A stretch of DNA of 64,000 nt, from positions 2,852,001 to 2,916,000 of the forward strand of contig NZ_OZ257125.1 of NCBI RefSeq assembly GCF_965279055.1. The letters run 5' to 3'. Positions 50,405 to 59,405 of this stretch are shown here, one piece after another. A model generated the notes under the pieces. That model searched no databases. It worked only from the letters and a program-made list of their open reading frames with translations, and was not told the DNA's origin. This DNA comes from Hydrocarboniphaga sp965279055. Lineage in GTDB: Bacteria > Pseudomonadota > Gammaproteobacteria > Nevskiales > Nevskiaceae. Numbering within the stretch: position 1 is the first letter of the stretch; each line of letters starts with the position of its first letter. Both the position numbers and the translations under genes were made by a program.

Positions 50405-51483
50405 TCGCCCAGCTCCGCCAGCAGCTCGGCGGTGTGCTCGTTGAGCAAGGGCACGATCACGCCGTCGAGCTCGCCCTGCATCACGCGCTCCAACTGGTAC
50501 AAGGTCAGGTTGATGCGGTGATCGGTGATGCGGCCCTGCGGGAAATTGTAGGTGCGGATGCGCTCGCTGCGATCACCCGAGCCCACCAGCTTCTTGCGCG
50601 TGGCGGCGACATCGCCCTGCTGCTTGCTGCGTTCGGCGTCGAGCAGGCGCGACGCGAGCAGCGCCATCGCCTTCGCGCGGTTCTTGTGCTGGCTGCGCTC
50701 TTCCTGGCATTCGACGACCAGGCCGCTCGGGATATGCGTGATGCGAATCGCCGACTCGGTCTTGTTGACATGCTGACCGCCGGCACCGGAGCTGCGATAG
50801 GTATCGATCTTCAGATCCGCCGGATTGATGTCGATCGCCTGCGCCTCCTCGATCTCGGCGAGCACTGCGACGGTCGCCGCCGAGGTGTGGATGCGACCCT
50901 GAGCCTCGGTCTCCGGCACGCGCTGCACGCGATGGGCGCCGGACTCGAACTTGAGCTGCGAATAGGCGCCGAAGCCGGCGACGCGACTGATGATTTCCTT
51001 GTAGCCGCCGTGCTCGCCTTCGCTCATCGACAGCACCTCGATCTGCCAGCCACGCTGTTCGGCGTACTTGCTGTACATGCGATGCAGGTCGCCGGCAAAA
51101 ATCGCGGCCTCGTCGCCGCCGGTGCCGGCGCGGATTTCGAGGAACACATTGTTCGCGTCCAGCGGGTCCTTGGGCACCAGATAGCCCTGCAGGAAGCTCT
51201 CGACTTCGGCGAGCCTGGCTTCCGCCGCCGGCAGCTCGGCCTCGGCCATTTCGCGCAGGTCGGTGTCGCTGTCGTTGCGCATGATCTTGAGTCCGTCGAT
51301 CTCGGACCGGGTGGCGACATAAGTGTTGTAAGAGTCCACCAGCGGCCCAAGCTGCGCATATTCCTGCGACAGCCGCCGGAACTTGTCGTTGTCGCCGAGC
51401 ACCTGCGGCGACGACAGCTCGCCGGCGATTTCCTCGCGGCGATCGACCATCTGCTGCAATTTGTTGAGAAGGGAGTCTTTCAT
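50401..51483 (-). CDS. prfA: Peptide chain release factor 1
   Basis: 360 residues from ATG 51483, exactly the E. coli RF1 length; the frame upstream of that is non-coding. The GGQ loop is SSGAGGQHVNKTESAIR, and the stop-recognition region includes ETEAQGRIHTSAATV. It ends translation at UAA and UAG. Part of the operon hemA-prfA-prmC-moeB with overlapping stops and starts downstream; a 149-base gap with a repeat lies between it and hemA. Confidence 0.98.
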   Translation of the reverse strand: MKDSLLNKLQQMVDRREEIAGELSSPQVLGDNDKFRRLSQEYAQLGPLVDSYNTYVATRSEIDGLKIMRNDSDTDLREMAEAELPAAEARLAEVESFLQGYLVPKDPLDANNVFLEIRAGTGGDEAAIFAGDLHRMYSKYAEQRGWQIEVLSMSEGEHGGYKEIISRVAGFGAYSQLKFESGAHRVQRVPETEAQGRIHTSAATVAVLAEIEEAQAIDINPADLKIDTYRSSGAGGQHVNKTESAIRITHIPSGLVVECQEERSQHKNRAKAMALLASRLLDAERSKQQGDVAATRKKLVGSGDRSERIRTYNFPQGRITDHRINLTLYQLERVMQGELDGVIVPLLNEHTAELLAELGE

Positions 51484-51570
51484 TGGCTCATTATCGGTCG
51501 AGACGCGGGTCGGCGCAGTCCCTTCGAGAGCTCGCAAGCGCGGATCAGTGAGAACCGGAAGACCGGGAGC

Positions 51571-51623
51571 GCGTCCCGTTCCTCCCGAGCCGTCCGCGCT
51601 TTTGCGGGCGTATCGAGGGACGC
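51571..51623. repeat. Half copy of palindromic repeat family A
   Basis: Holds the CGTTCCTCCCGAG and GCGTATCGAGGGACGC segments of one arm with a GCGC-TTTT-GCGGGC centre. The opposite arm is missing. It lies in the hemA-prfA gap of an otherwise tight operon. Confidence 0.6.
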
Positions 51624-51632
51624 GGACGCCCG

Positions 51633-52895
51633 CTAATTTTCTTCGTCGGGCAGATCGAACAGCTTGCGCGCGGAGGTCACCAGCATCGCCTGCTCGACAC
51701 TGCTGGCGGCGCGCAACTGGCTGCTGGGGGCGTGCAGCAGCTTGTTGCTGAGGGTGTCGGCGACGAAGGCGATGACGTCTTCGGCGGAGGCGCCGTTGGC
51801 GAGGCGCTTGCGCGCCTTGGCCAGCACCTGGTCGCGATGCGTGCGCGCCGCGGCGCGGATTTGCGCGATGGTCGCACCGGCGTCTCGCCCTTCGAGCCAG
51901 TGTGCGAATTCCAGCGCGTATTCGGCGATCAGCACCTCGGCCTGCTTGGCCGCGGCGCTGCGCGCCTTCATGTTGTCCTGCACCACATCGCGCAAATCGT
52001 CGAGCGTGTACAGGTAGACGTCTTCGAGCTGGCCGATTTTCGGATCGATGTCGCGCGGCATCGCCAGGTCGATCATGAAGACCGGCTTGCGGCGGCGCTT
52101 CCTGACCGCCGCCTCCATCGTGCTGCGCTCGATGATATGGCCACGCGCCGCGGTCGACGACACCAGCAGGTCGACGTCCGGCAGATACGAGGCCAGGTCG
52201 GTCAGTGGGATCGCATAACCCTGCACTTCGCGCGCGAGTTTCTCGGCCTTGTCGAGGCTGCGGTTGGCGACGATCAGGCGTTGCACGCCCTGGCTGCGCA
52301 GATGGCGCGCCAGCAGTTGCACGGTTTCACCGGCGCCGATCAGCAGCGCCGTGGTTTCGCGAAAGTCGCTGAAGATGCGCTTGGCCATCTGCACCGCGGC
52401 GTAGGCCACAGATACCGGATGCGCGCCGACCTGGGTCTGGCTGCGTGCCAGCTTGGCGACCTGGAACGCGTGCTGGAACAGCCGCGACAGCACCGGCCCG
52501 AGCACGCGCTGGCTCTGCGCGGTGGCGAAGCTCTGCTTCATCTGGCCGAGAATCTGCGGCTCGCCGACGATCATCGAATCCAGGCCCGCGGCGACTCTCA
52601 GGCTGTGCAGCACCGCGGCCTGATCGCGGTGCGTATAGATGAACTGTTCGAGGTAGTCCTGCGGCGCATTCAGCTCGCGGCGCCACCATTCCATCAGCCG
52701 GCCTTCGTCGTCGGCGGTGGTGATCGCGAGGATTTCGGTGCGATTGCAGGTCGACAGGATCGCGGCTTCTTCCACACCCGGCAGCGCCCGCAGCCGCGCT
52801 AGTGCCGCGGGCAGGTCTGCATCGGTAAAGGCGAGCCGCTCGCGCGCCTCGACCGGCGCGCTGTGGTGGCTGAGCCCTAGTGTTATCAAGGCCAT
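51633..52895 (-). CDS. hemA: Glutamyl-tRNA reductase
   Basis: 420 residues. The catalytic domain has GLSHHSAPVEARERLAF and the active-site Cys50 in ILSTCNRTEI. The NADPH-binding domain contains ALLIGAGETVQLLARHL, and the C-terminal dimerisation domain is helical. It makes glutamate-1-semialdehyde, the first committed step of C5-pathway haem synthesis. First gene of hemA-prfA-prmC-moeB and divergent from the TPR-lolB-ispE unit; the 206-base gap must hold both promoters. Confidence 0.98.
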   Translation of the reverse strand: MALITLGLSHHSAPVEARERLAFTDADLPAALARLRALPGVEEAAILSTCNRTEILAITTADDEGRLMEWWRRELNAPQDYLEQFIYTHRDQAAVLHSLRVAAGLDSMIVGEPQILGQMKQSFATAQSQRVLGPVLSRLFQHAFQVAKLARSQTQVGAHPVSVAYAAVQMAKRIFSDFRETTALLIGAGETVQLLARHLRSQGVQRLIVANRSLDKAEKLAREVQGYAIPLTDLASYLPDVDLLVSSTAARGHIIERSTMEAAVRKRRRKPVFMIDLAMPRDIDPKIGQLEDVYLYTLDDLRDVVQDNMKARSAAAKQAEVLIAEYALEFAHWLEGRDAGATIAQIRAAARTHRDQVLAKARKRLANGASAEDVIAFVADTLSNKLLHAPSSQLRAASSVEQAMLVTSARKLFDLPDEEN

Positions 52896-53101
52896 GAGCT
52901 ACCTGTATTAGCCGGGGCATTGTCCTGCACCGGTTCCGCAGCGACAAGTGCAAGCCCCGTGCCGCGGCGAGCCGCCGCGCGGCGATCCGGCTGCGACACG
53001 GGCTGTGCAAGGAACCGCGCTACCATTGCGCAGTCCCAGTGTGACGACGCCCGGCCGCTTTCGCGGCGGGCGGCGGTTGCGACGTCTCCCCGATCAGCCC
53101 G

Positions 53102-54874
53102 ATGTTTGCCCCGATTCGTCTTACGGCCCAAAAAGTGACCCTGAACTTCCGCAAGCTCGCCTTCCCCGCCCTGGCCCTGGGCCTGCTGTCGACCGCATCG
53201 GCTTTCGCCCAGGGCAAGGCGCCCGCGGCGCCGGCCGCCGATGCAGCCGAACCGGCCGAGCCGGACGACGCCGTCGGCGTCAGCGACCCGGAAGCGCAGT
53301 TCCACATCATGACCGGCGAAATGGCCGCCAATCGCGGCCAGCCGGGCCTGGCGGCGACCGAGTTCCTGGCCGCGCTGAAGACCGTGCCCGACCCGGCACT
53401 GGCGGCGCGCGCCACCAGCCTGGCGATCAGCGCCGGCAATGGCGGCCTGCTCGAGCTGACCGCGCGGCGCTGGCTCGAGATCGAGCCGAACAACATGGAC
53501 CCGCGCGAAGTGATCCTGCAGCTGGGCCTGCAGCGCGGCGACGCCGACGAGGCCTACACCCAGGCCGACGCGATCATCAACGGCCATGCCGGCGGCCGCG
53601 ACGACGGCTTCCGCCACGTCGCGCTGCTGATGGCGCAGCAGCCGGGCAAGCCCGACACCGCGCTGGGCGTGCTCAAGCGCCTGGTCGAGCAGTATCCGAA
53701 AGAGCCCGGCGCCTACTACGCGACCGCTCTGGTGACCCTGCGCTACGACCAGACCGACGCCGCTGAAGCCGCGGCGCGCGAAGCGGTGCGGCTGCGGCCG
53801 GAATCGCGCGAAAACACGCTGCTGCTGGTCGGCGTGCTGGTCAAGCAGCAAAAGATCGACGAGGCCGACTCGACGATGGACGCGCTGGCCAGGCGCAACA
53901 AGAAAGAGAGCGGCGACCTGCGCCTGGCCTACGCCAAGCTGCTGCTGGAATCGAACCTGCGCGATCGCGCGCGCGCGCAGCTGGAAAAAATCCTCAAGGA
54001 CAATCCGAAGAACGAGGACGCGCAATATGCGCTGGCGGTGTTCAACGTCAACGACGGCAAACTCGATGTCGCCAAAAAGCAGTTTCAGGGCCTGACCAAG
54101 AACATCGAGCGCGCCAGCGATGTGCACTTCCAGCTCGGCCGCATCGCCGAGCGTCAGAAGCGCTATGAAGACGCGCTGGCCGAGTACAAGCAGGTCAACA
54201 CCGGCAACGCCGCGCTCGACGCCGCCGTGCGCCGCGCCGCAGTGCTGGCGCAACTCGGCCGCAGCGGCGAGGCGCGCGAAATGCTCGCCGAAATGCGCAC
54301 GCAGTTCCCGCCGCTGGCGCAGCGCCTGCGCATGGCCGAAGGCGAAATCCTGCTGGAAGCCAACAAGCCTGAGGAAGCGCTCGCCGCCTACAACGACGCG
54401 CTGCGCGAGGCGCCGAACGACGCCGACCTGCTGTACGGCCGCTCGCTGGTCTACGACCGCACCGGCGACCAGGCCGCGTCCGAAGCCGACCTGCGCGCCA
54501 TCATCAAGGCCAAGCCCGACGACGCGCGCGCGCTCAATGCGCTGGGCTATCTGCTGACCGTCAACGGCAAGCCCGAGCGCCTGTCCGAGGCTCAGGACCT
54601 GATCGGCAAGGCGCTGACGCTGGATCCCGACGATTCCGCGATCATCGACAGCATGGGCTGGGTCAAATACAAGCTCGGCCAGAACGAGGACGCGCGCGGC
54701 TACCTGCAGAAGGCCTACGACAAGACCCCGGACCCGGAAATCGCCGCGCACCTGGGCGAGGTGCTGTGGGTGCTCGGACAGCGCGACCAGGCGCGCAGCG
54801 TGTGGACGCGCGCGCTCAGTGACAGCCCCGGCCACAAGACCGTCGTCGAGACCATGCAGCGCCTCAATCCATGA
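53102..54874 (+). CDS. Periplasmic tetratricopeptide-repeat protein
   Basis: 590 residues. The N-terminus MFAPIRLTAQKVTLNFRKLAF runs into a signal peptide (PALALGLLSTASAFAQG). The rest is helical repeat: many pairs with the TPR spacing and Ala/Gly/Tyr positions, for example ALYAVAVFNVNDGKLDVAKK-like units, ARALNALGYLLTVNGKPE, and DDSAIIDSMGWVKYKLGQNED. Such a protein regularly precedes lolB in gammaproteobacteria. TPR scaffolds mediate protein-protein contacts; a role in envelope assembly is inferred from coupling to lolB (its TGA overlaps the lolB ATG). Confidence 0.9.
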   Translation: MFAPIRLTAQKVTLNFRKLAFPALALGLLSTASAFAQGKAPAAPAADAAEPAEPDDAVGVSDPEAQFHIMTGEMAANRGQPGLAATEFLAALKTVPDPALAARATSLAISAGNGGLLELTARRWLEIEPNNMDPREVILQLGLQRGDADEAYTQADAIINGHAGGRDDGFRHVALLMAQQPGKPDTALGVLKRLVEQYPKEPGAYYATALVTLRYDQTDAAEAAAREAVRLRPESRENTLLLVGVLVKQQKIDEADSTMDALARRNKKESGDLRLAYAKLLLESNLRDRARAQLEKILKDNPKNEDAQYALAVFNVNDGKLDVAKKQFQGLTKNIERASDVHFQLGRIAERQKRYEDALAEYKQVNTGNAALDAAVRRAAVLAQLGRSGEAREMLAEMRTQFPPLAQRLRMAEGEILLEANKPEEALAAYNDALREAPNDADLLYGRSLVYDRTGDQAASEADLRAIIKAKPDDARALNALGYLLTVNGKPERLSEAQDLIGKALTLDPDDSAIIDSMGWVKYKLGQNEDARGYLQKAYDKTPDPEIAAHLGEVLWVLGQRDQARSVWTRALSDSPGHKTVVETMQRLNP

Positions 54875-55506
54875 GATCGTGCGCCGCGGCGCTGGTCGCC
54901 GCGACGACGCTGCTGACGCTGCTCGCCGGCTGCGTCGGCGCACCGCTGGCGCCGCAGCGCGAGGACTCGCCGGCCGCGCGCGAAGCGGCCTGGCGCCTGC
55001 ACCAGAATTCGCTGGTCGCGATCGATCACTTCCTGATGAATGGTCGCGTCACCAGCGCCGAACTCGCGCTGCGCGCCGACCTGCGCTGGAACCAGGGCGC
55101 CGACGGCCACTTCGAGCTGCGCCTGGCCGGGCCTTTCGGCGCCGGCGCGGTCGAGCTGCGCGGTGACGCGCAGGGTGTGGAAGTGCGCAACTCCGACGGC
55201 GTGCAGTACACCCGGGACCCGGAAGCCTGGATCCGCGCACGCTACGGCTGGACGCTGCCGATCGCCGGCCTGCGCTACTGGGCGCTGGGCCTGCCGATCC
55301 CGCAGGCGCCGTCGCAGCACCAACTCGACGCCGACGGCCGTCTCGACACATTGACCCAGAACGGCTGGCTGCTGCGCTATACCGAGTACCGCGCGCAGAA
55401 CGGTTACGATCTGCCGCGCCGCTTCGAGGCCAACAACGGCCGCGTCACACTCAAACTACTGATCGACACATGGGACGAGCTGCCCACTCCACTTCAGACA
55501 CCCTGA
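54871..55506 (+). CDS. lolB: Outer-membrane lipoprotein receptor LolB
   Basis: 211 residues. Lipoprotein signal peptide with lipobox LLAGC, then the LolB half-barrel: FLMNGRVTSAELALRADLRWNQG, HFELRLAGPFGAGAVELRGD and a C-terminal NNGRVTLKLLIDTWDEL. It receives lipoproteins from LolA and inserts them into the outer membrane. Overlaps the TPR gene by four bases and ispE by 37 bases, keeping the classic lolB-ispE-prs order. Confidence 0.94.
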   Translation: MRSCAAALVAATTLLTLLAGCVGAPLAPQREDSPAAREAAWRLHQNSLVAIDHFLMNGRVTSAELALRADLRWNQGADGHFELRLAGPFGAGAVELRGDAQGVEVRNSDGVQYTRDPEAWIRARYGWTLPIAGLRYWALGLPIPQAPSQHQLDADGRLDTLTQNGWLLRYTEYRAQNGYDLPRRFEANNGRVTLKLLIDTWDELPTPLQTP

Positions 55507-56360
55507 CCCACCCGTTCTCGGTGGATCACGCCTGGCCGTCTCCGGCCAAGCTCAACCTGTTTCTGCACGTCACCGGCCGCCGCCGCGACGGCTATCACGA
55601 ACTGCAGACGGTGTTCCAGTTTCTGGACTACGGCGACTCGCTGTATTTCACGCCGCGCGGCGACGGCGTCTGCCAGCGCGTCGAAGGGCCCGAGGAAATC
55701 CCGGCGGATCGAGACCTGGTGGTGCGCGCGGCGCGACTGCTCAGCGAAGTCAGCGGCGCCGGGCTGGGCGCCGACATCCGCGTGATCAAGCGCATCCCGA
55801 TCGGCGGCGGTCTCGGCGGCGGATCGAGCAATGCGGCGACGACCCTGGTCGCATTGAATCGCATCTGGAACCTCGGCCTGCCGTTTGATGAGATCGCCGA
55901 ACTCGGCCTGCGCCTGGGCGCCGACGTGCCGGTGTTCGTGCGCGCGCATGCGGCCTGGGCCGAAGGCGTCGGCGAACGGCTGTGGCCGATCGAGCTGGCC
56001 GAGCCCTGGTATCTGGTGGTGACGCCACCGGTGTCGGTGTCGACCGCGGAAGTGTTTGGCTCCAAGGAGCTGCGCCGCGACACGCCGCTGGTGGATCTGC
56101 AGCAGTTCCGCACCGGAGCCGTCGGCAACGACTGTGAGCCGGTGACGCGCGCGCTGCATCCGCCGGTCGGCGCCGTGCTCGACTGGCTGGCCCAGCATGG
56201 CATCGCGCGCATGTCCGGCACCGGCGCCGCCTGCTTTCTCGCTTTCGACACGCTCAAGCAGGCCGAGCGCGTTCGTCACGAGGTGCCCACCGAATGGCGG
56301 GCATTTGTCGCGCGCGGGCTGAATCGCTCGCCGCTCGCGGATATAATGCGCGGCCTCTGA
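55470..56360 (+). CDS. ispE: 4-(cytidine-5'-diphospho)-2-C-methyl-D-erythritol kinase
   Basis: 296 residues if started at 55470, 37 bases inside lolB; a later start near 55520 is possible because the conserved part begins WPSPAKLNLFLHVTGRRRDGYHEL. GHMP-kinase ATP loop PIGGGLGGGSSNAATTLVAL and the late MSGTGAACFLAF motif. It phosphorylates CDP-methylerythritol in the non-mevalonate isoprenoid pathway. The tRNA-Gln promoter lies in its last codons. Confidence 0.95.
   Translation: MGRAAHSTSDTLTHPFSVDHAWPSPAKLNLFLHVTGRRRDGYHELQTVFQFLDYGDSLYFTPRGDGVCQRVEGPEEIPADRDLVVRAARLLSEVSGAGLGADIRVIKRIPIGGGLGGGSSNAATTLVALNRIWNLGLPFDEIAELGLRLGADVPVFVRAHAAWAEGVGERLWPIELAEPWYLVVTPPVSVSTAEVFGSKELRRDTPLVDLQQFRTGAVGNDCEPVTRALHPPVGAVLDWLAQHGIARMSGTGAACFLAFDTLKQAERVRHEVPTEWRAFVARGLNRSPLADIMRGL
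56319..56347 (+). promoter_or_regulatory. Promoter of tRNA-Gln within the end of ispE
   Basis: A perfect TATAAT (56342-56347) with CTGAAT (56319-56324) 17 bases upstream, then a GC-only discriminator (GCGCGGCC). It ends 40 bases before the tRNA 5' end, as expected for a stable-RNA promoter under stringent control. Confidence 0.65.
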
Positions 56361-56387
56361 GCTCGGCTCAGCCGGTTTCAAAGTTTT

Positions 56388-56462
56388 TGGGGCGTAGCCA
56401 AGTGGTAAGGCAGCGGGTTTTGATCCCGTCATTCGGTGGTTCGAATCCATCCGCCCCAGCCA
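56388..56462 (+). tRNA. tRNA-Gln (anticodon TTG)
   Basis: A 75-base cloverleaf with acceptor TGGGGCG / CGCCCCA, encoded GCCA 3' end, D-arm GCCAAGTGGTAAGGC, anticodon loop TTTTGAT with TTG at 56420-56422, and a T-arm with GGTTCGAATCC. The U1-A72 first pair and the sequence agree closely with bacterial tRNA-Gln. Its position between ispE and prs is conserved in many gammaproteobacteria. Confidence 0.98.
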
Positions 56463-56519
56463 GTTTCTCGTTGTCGTCCTTGTCGTCCTTTCCGCAGCGC
56501 CTAGCCACGAGATCGCACC

Positions 56520-57473
<954 letters not shown>

Positions 57474-57510
57474 CCCGTCATTCCCGCGCACGCACGAATC
57501 CAGTAAAGCC

Positions 57511-57579
57511 GTAGCCCGGGTGAAACCCGGGGGATTGCGGTCTCCATCACCGGTCGATCCCGGGTTTCACCCGGGCTAC
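57511..57579. repeat. Palindromic repeat, family C
   Basis: The arms GTAGCCCGGGTGAAACCCGG (57511-57530) and CCGGGTTTCACCCGGGCTAC (57560-57579) are exact reverse complements with a 29-base centre; each arm also folds on itself. It lies between the convergent prs and protease genes. A lone arm relative is at 31651-31677. Confidence 0.88.
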
Positions 57580-57625
57580 TCGATACAACAGCGGGTCACA
57601 CCCGCCCTGCCACATCAAGGCGGTA

Positions 57626-57670
57626 GCCCGTGGAGGAGTGCCGTCCCCACGGGCGCCGCCGTTGTTTTTT
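57626..57670 (+). terminator. Possible terminator for prs
   Basis: GCCCGTGG (57626-57633) pairs with CCACGGGC (57647-57654), and a six-T run follows at 57665-57670. The 10-base distance between stem and T-run makes this a weak call. Confidence 0.3.
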
Positions 57671-59156
57671 AACCGAGGTCCACCGGCACGAAGATCCGCG
57701 CGTCGCCGCGCTGGATCAGCAGCGCGATGTGCCGATCGGCCTTGGCGGTGATGTCGCGCAACTGCTTGACGCTGTCGATGCTCTTGCCGTTGGCCGACAG
57801 CACGATGTCGCCCGGGCGGATGCCGGAATCCGCGGCGGCGCCGGCGACGTTCTGCACCAGCAGGCCGCCCTTGACCTCGACCTGTTTCTGCTCGTCGCTG
57901 GTCAGCGGGCGCACCGCCAGGCCAAGCTTGCCCGAGGCCGCCACGTTGTCGTCGGCGTCGTCGGCACTGGCGAGCTGCTTGTCGGTCATCTCGTCCAGCT
58001 TGGCGCTCAGCTCTTTCTCGCGGCCGTCGCGCCACACCGTCAGCTTGATCTTGTCGCCGGGGCTTTTCGCGGCGACCTGAGCCGGCAGCTGCGCGTTGTC
58101 CTCGATGGTCTGGCCGTCGAGCTTCAAGATGACGTCGCCGGCCTCGATGCCGGCGCGCTGCGCCGGGCTGTCCTTCTCGACATTCGACACCAGCGCGCCG
58201 TAAGGCTTGTCCAGGCCGAAGCTCTTGGCCAGATCCTGGGTCACCGCCTGGATGGTCACGCCGAGCTTGCCGCGCGACACCTTGCCGGTGGCCTGCAGCT
58301 GCTTGCCGACGTTCATCGCGACATCGATCGGAATCGAGAAGCTGACGCCCTGGAAGCCGCCGCTGCGCGTGTAGATCTGCGAATTGATGCCGACCACTTC
58401 GCCGTCGAGATTGAACAGCGGGCCGCCGGAATTGCCGGGGTTGATCGCCACATCGGTCTGCAGGAACGGCACGTAGGAGCCGTCCGGCAGGGTGCGGCCC
58501 TTGGCGCTGACGATGCCCTGGGTGACGCTGTTTTCGAAGCCGAACGGGCTGCCGATCGCGACCACCCACTCGCCGACCTGCAGCTGTGCCGGATCGCCGA
58601 CCTTGACCGTCGGCAGATCGTGCGCGTCGATCTTCAGCACCGCGATATCGCTCTTGGTGTCCTGGCCGATGACCTTGGCGGTGAACTCGCGCTTGTCGGT
58701 CAGCTTGACCGTCACTTCCTTGGCATCGGCGACGACGTGGGCATTGGTCAGGATCACGCCGTCGGCGCCGAGGATGAAGCCCGAGCCTTCACCGCGCACC
58801 GCCGAATCCGGAATCTGCTGCTGCGGAAACTGGCGGAAAAACTGGCCGAAGGGGCTGTTGTCGTCATCGTCGCCAAAGCCCGGGAAACCGCGCAGCTGGC
58901 CGCCGCTGCGGTTCGAGGTTTTGACCGTGCCCTTGGTGGTGATGTTGACCACCGCCGGGCCGTAGGCGCGCACCATCGCGGAAAAATCCGGCAGCGCGGC
59001 GCGGCCGACCACGCCACTGGCCTGCGGCACCGGCGCCGCCACCGGCACCACCGGTGTCGCCTCGTGGCCCATCGCGAAGATCGTGGCCGGCAGGCCAACG
59101 ACGGCCGCGCCCAGCAGCGCGGCGGCAAACGGGTTGCGGACGAATTTCAGCGACAT
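57669..59156 (-). CDS. DegP/DegQ-type periplasmic serine protease (Do family)
   Basis: 495 residues. Hydrophobic signal segment (FAAALLGAAVVGLPATIFA), then a trypsin-like domain with His140 (TNAHVVA), Asp170 (SDIAVLKI) and Ser243 (NPGNSGGPL). Two PDZ domains follow (GVTIQAVTQDLAKSFG and the C-terminal GIRPGDIVLSANGKSI region). The LA loop carries the FPQQQIP stretch. It degrades or chaperones misfolded envelope proteins. It lies upstream of an OmpR-type two-component system on the same strand side, which may sense envelope stress; the call of degP, degQ or mucD cannot be separated by reading. Confidence 0.95.
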   Translation of the reverse strand: MSLKFVRNPFAAALLGAAVVGLPATIFAMGHEATPVVPVAAPVPQASGVVGRAALPDFSAMVRAYGPAVVNITTKGTVKTSNRSGGQLRGFPGFGDDDDNSPFGQFFRQFPQQQIPDSAVRGEGSGFILGADGVILTNAHVVADAKEVTVKLTDKREFTAKVIGQDTKSDIAVLKIDAHDLPTVKVGDPAQLQVGEWVVAIGSPFGFENSVTQGIVSAKGRTLPDGSYVPFLQTDVAINPGNSGGPLFNLDGEVVGINSQIYTRSGGFQGVSFSIPIDVAMNVGKQLQATGKVSRGKLGVTIQAVTQDLAKSFGLDKPYGALVSNVEKDSPAQRAGIEAGDVILKLDGQTIEDNAQLPAQVAAKSPGDKIKLTVWRDGREKELSAKLDEMTDKQLASADDADDNVAASGKLGLAVRPLTSDEQKQVEVKGGLLVQNVAGAAADSGIRPGDIVLSANGKSIDSVKQLRDITAKADRHIALLIQRGDARIFVPVDLG

Positions 59157-59290
59157 CGTTGATCTCCAGTGTGGCTTTGCAGGGCGAAACCGCCCTTGTC
59201 TGAGCTGGAGATTGAGGGCCGAGACTTAAGAAAGAGTTAAGACGCACCGGCGGCTGTGAAACGATGCGTAACGACGGCATCACGACACCC

Positions 59291-59399
59291 CGCTCGTCCC
59301 GAGTAGCGGGCATGGCCCGCGTATCGAGGGATCCGACCGCGATCCGATCCCTCGATACGCCTCGCAAGCGAGGCTACTCGGGACGAATGGAGCGTCGTC
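59291..59399. repeat. Dispersed palindromic repeat, family A
   Basis: The left arm CGCTCGTCCCGAGTAG (59291-59306) and right arm CTACTCGGGACGAATG (59384-59399) flank inner hairpins (GCGGGCATGGCCCGC and a GTATCGAGGGATC / GATCCCTCGATAC pair). It lies between the sensor kinase stop and the protease start, so it could separate their transcripts. Confidence 0.85.
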
Positions 59400-59405
59400 G
59401 GAACA

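Noticed and set aside
57626..57670. Strong intrinsic terminator after prs
   Set aside because: A stem and T-run are present but 10 bases apart, so it is listed only as a weak feature.
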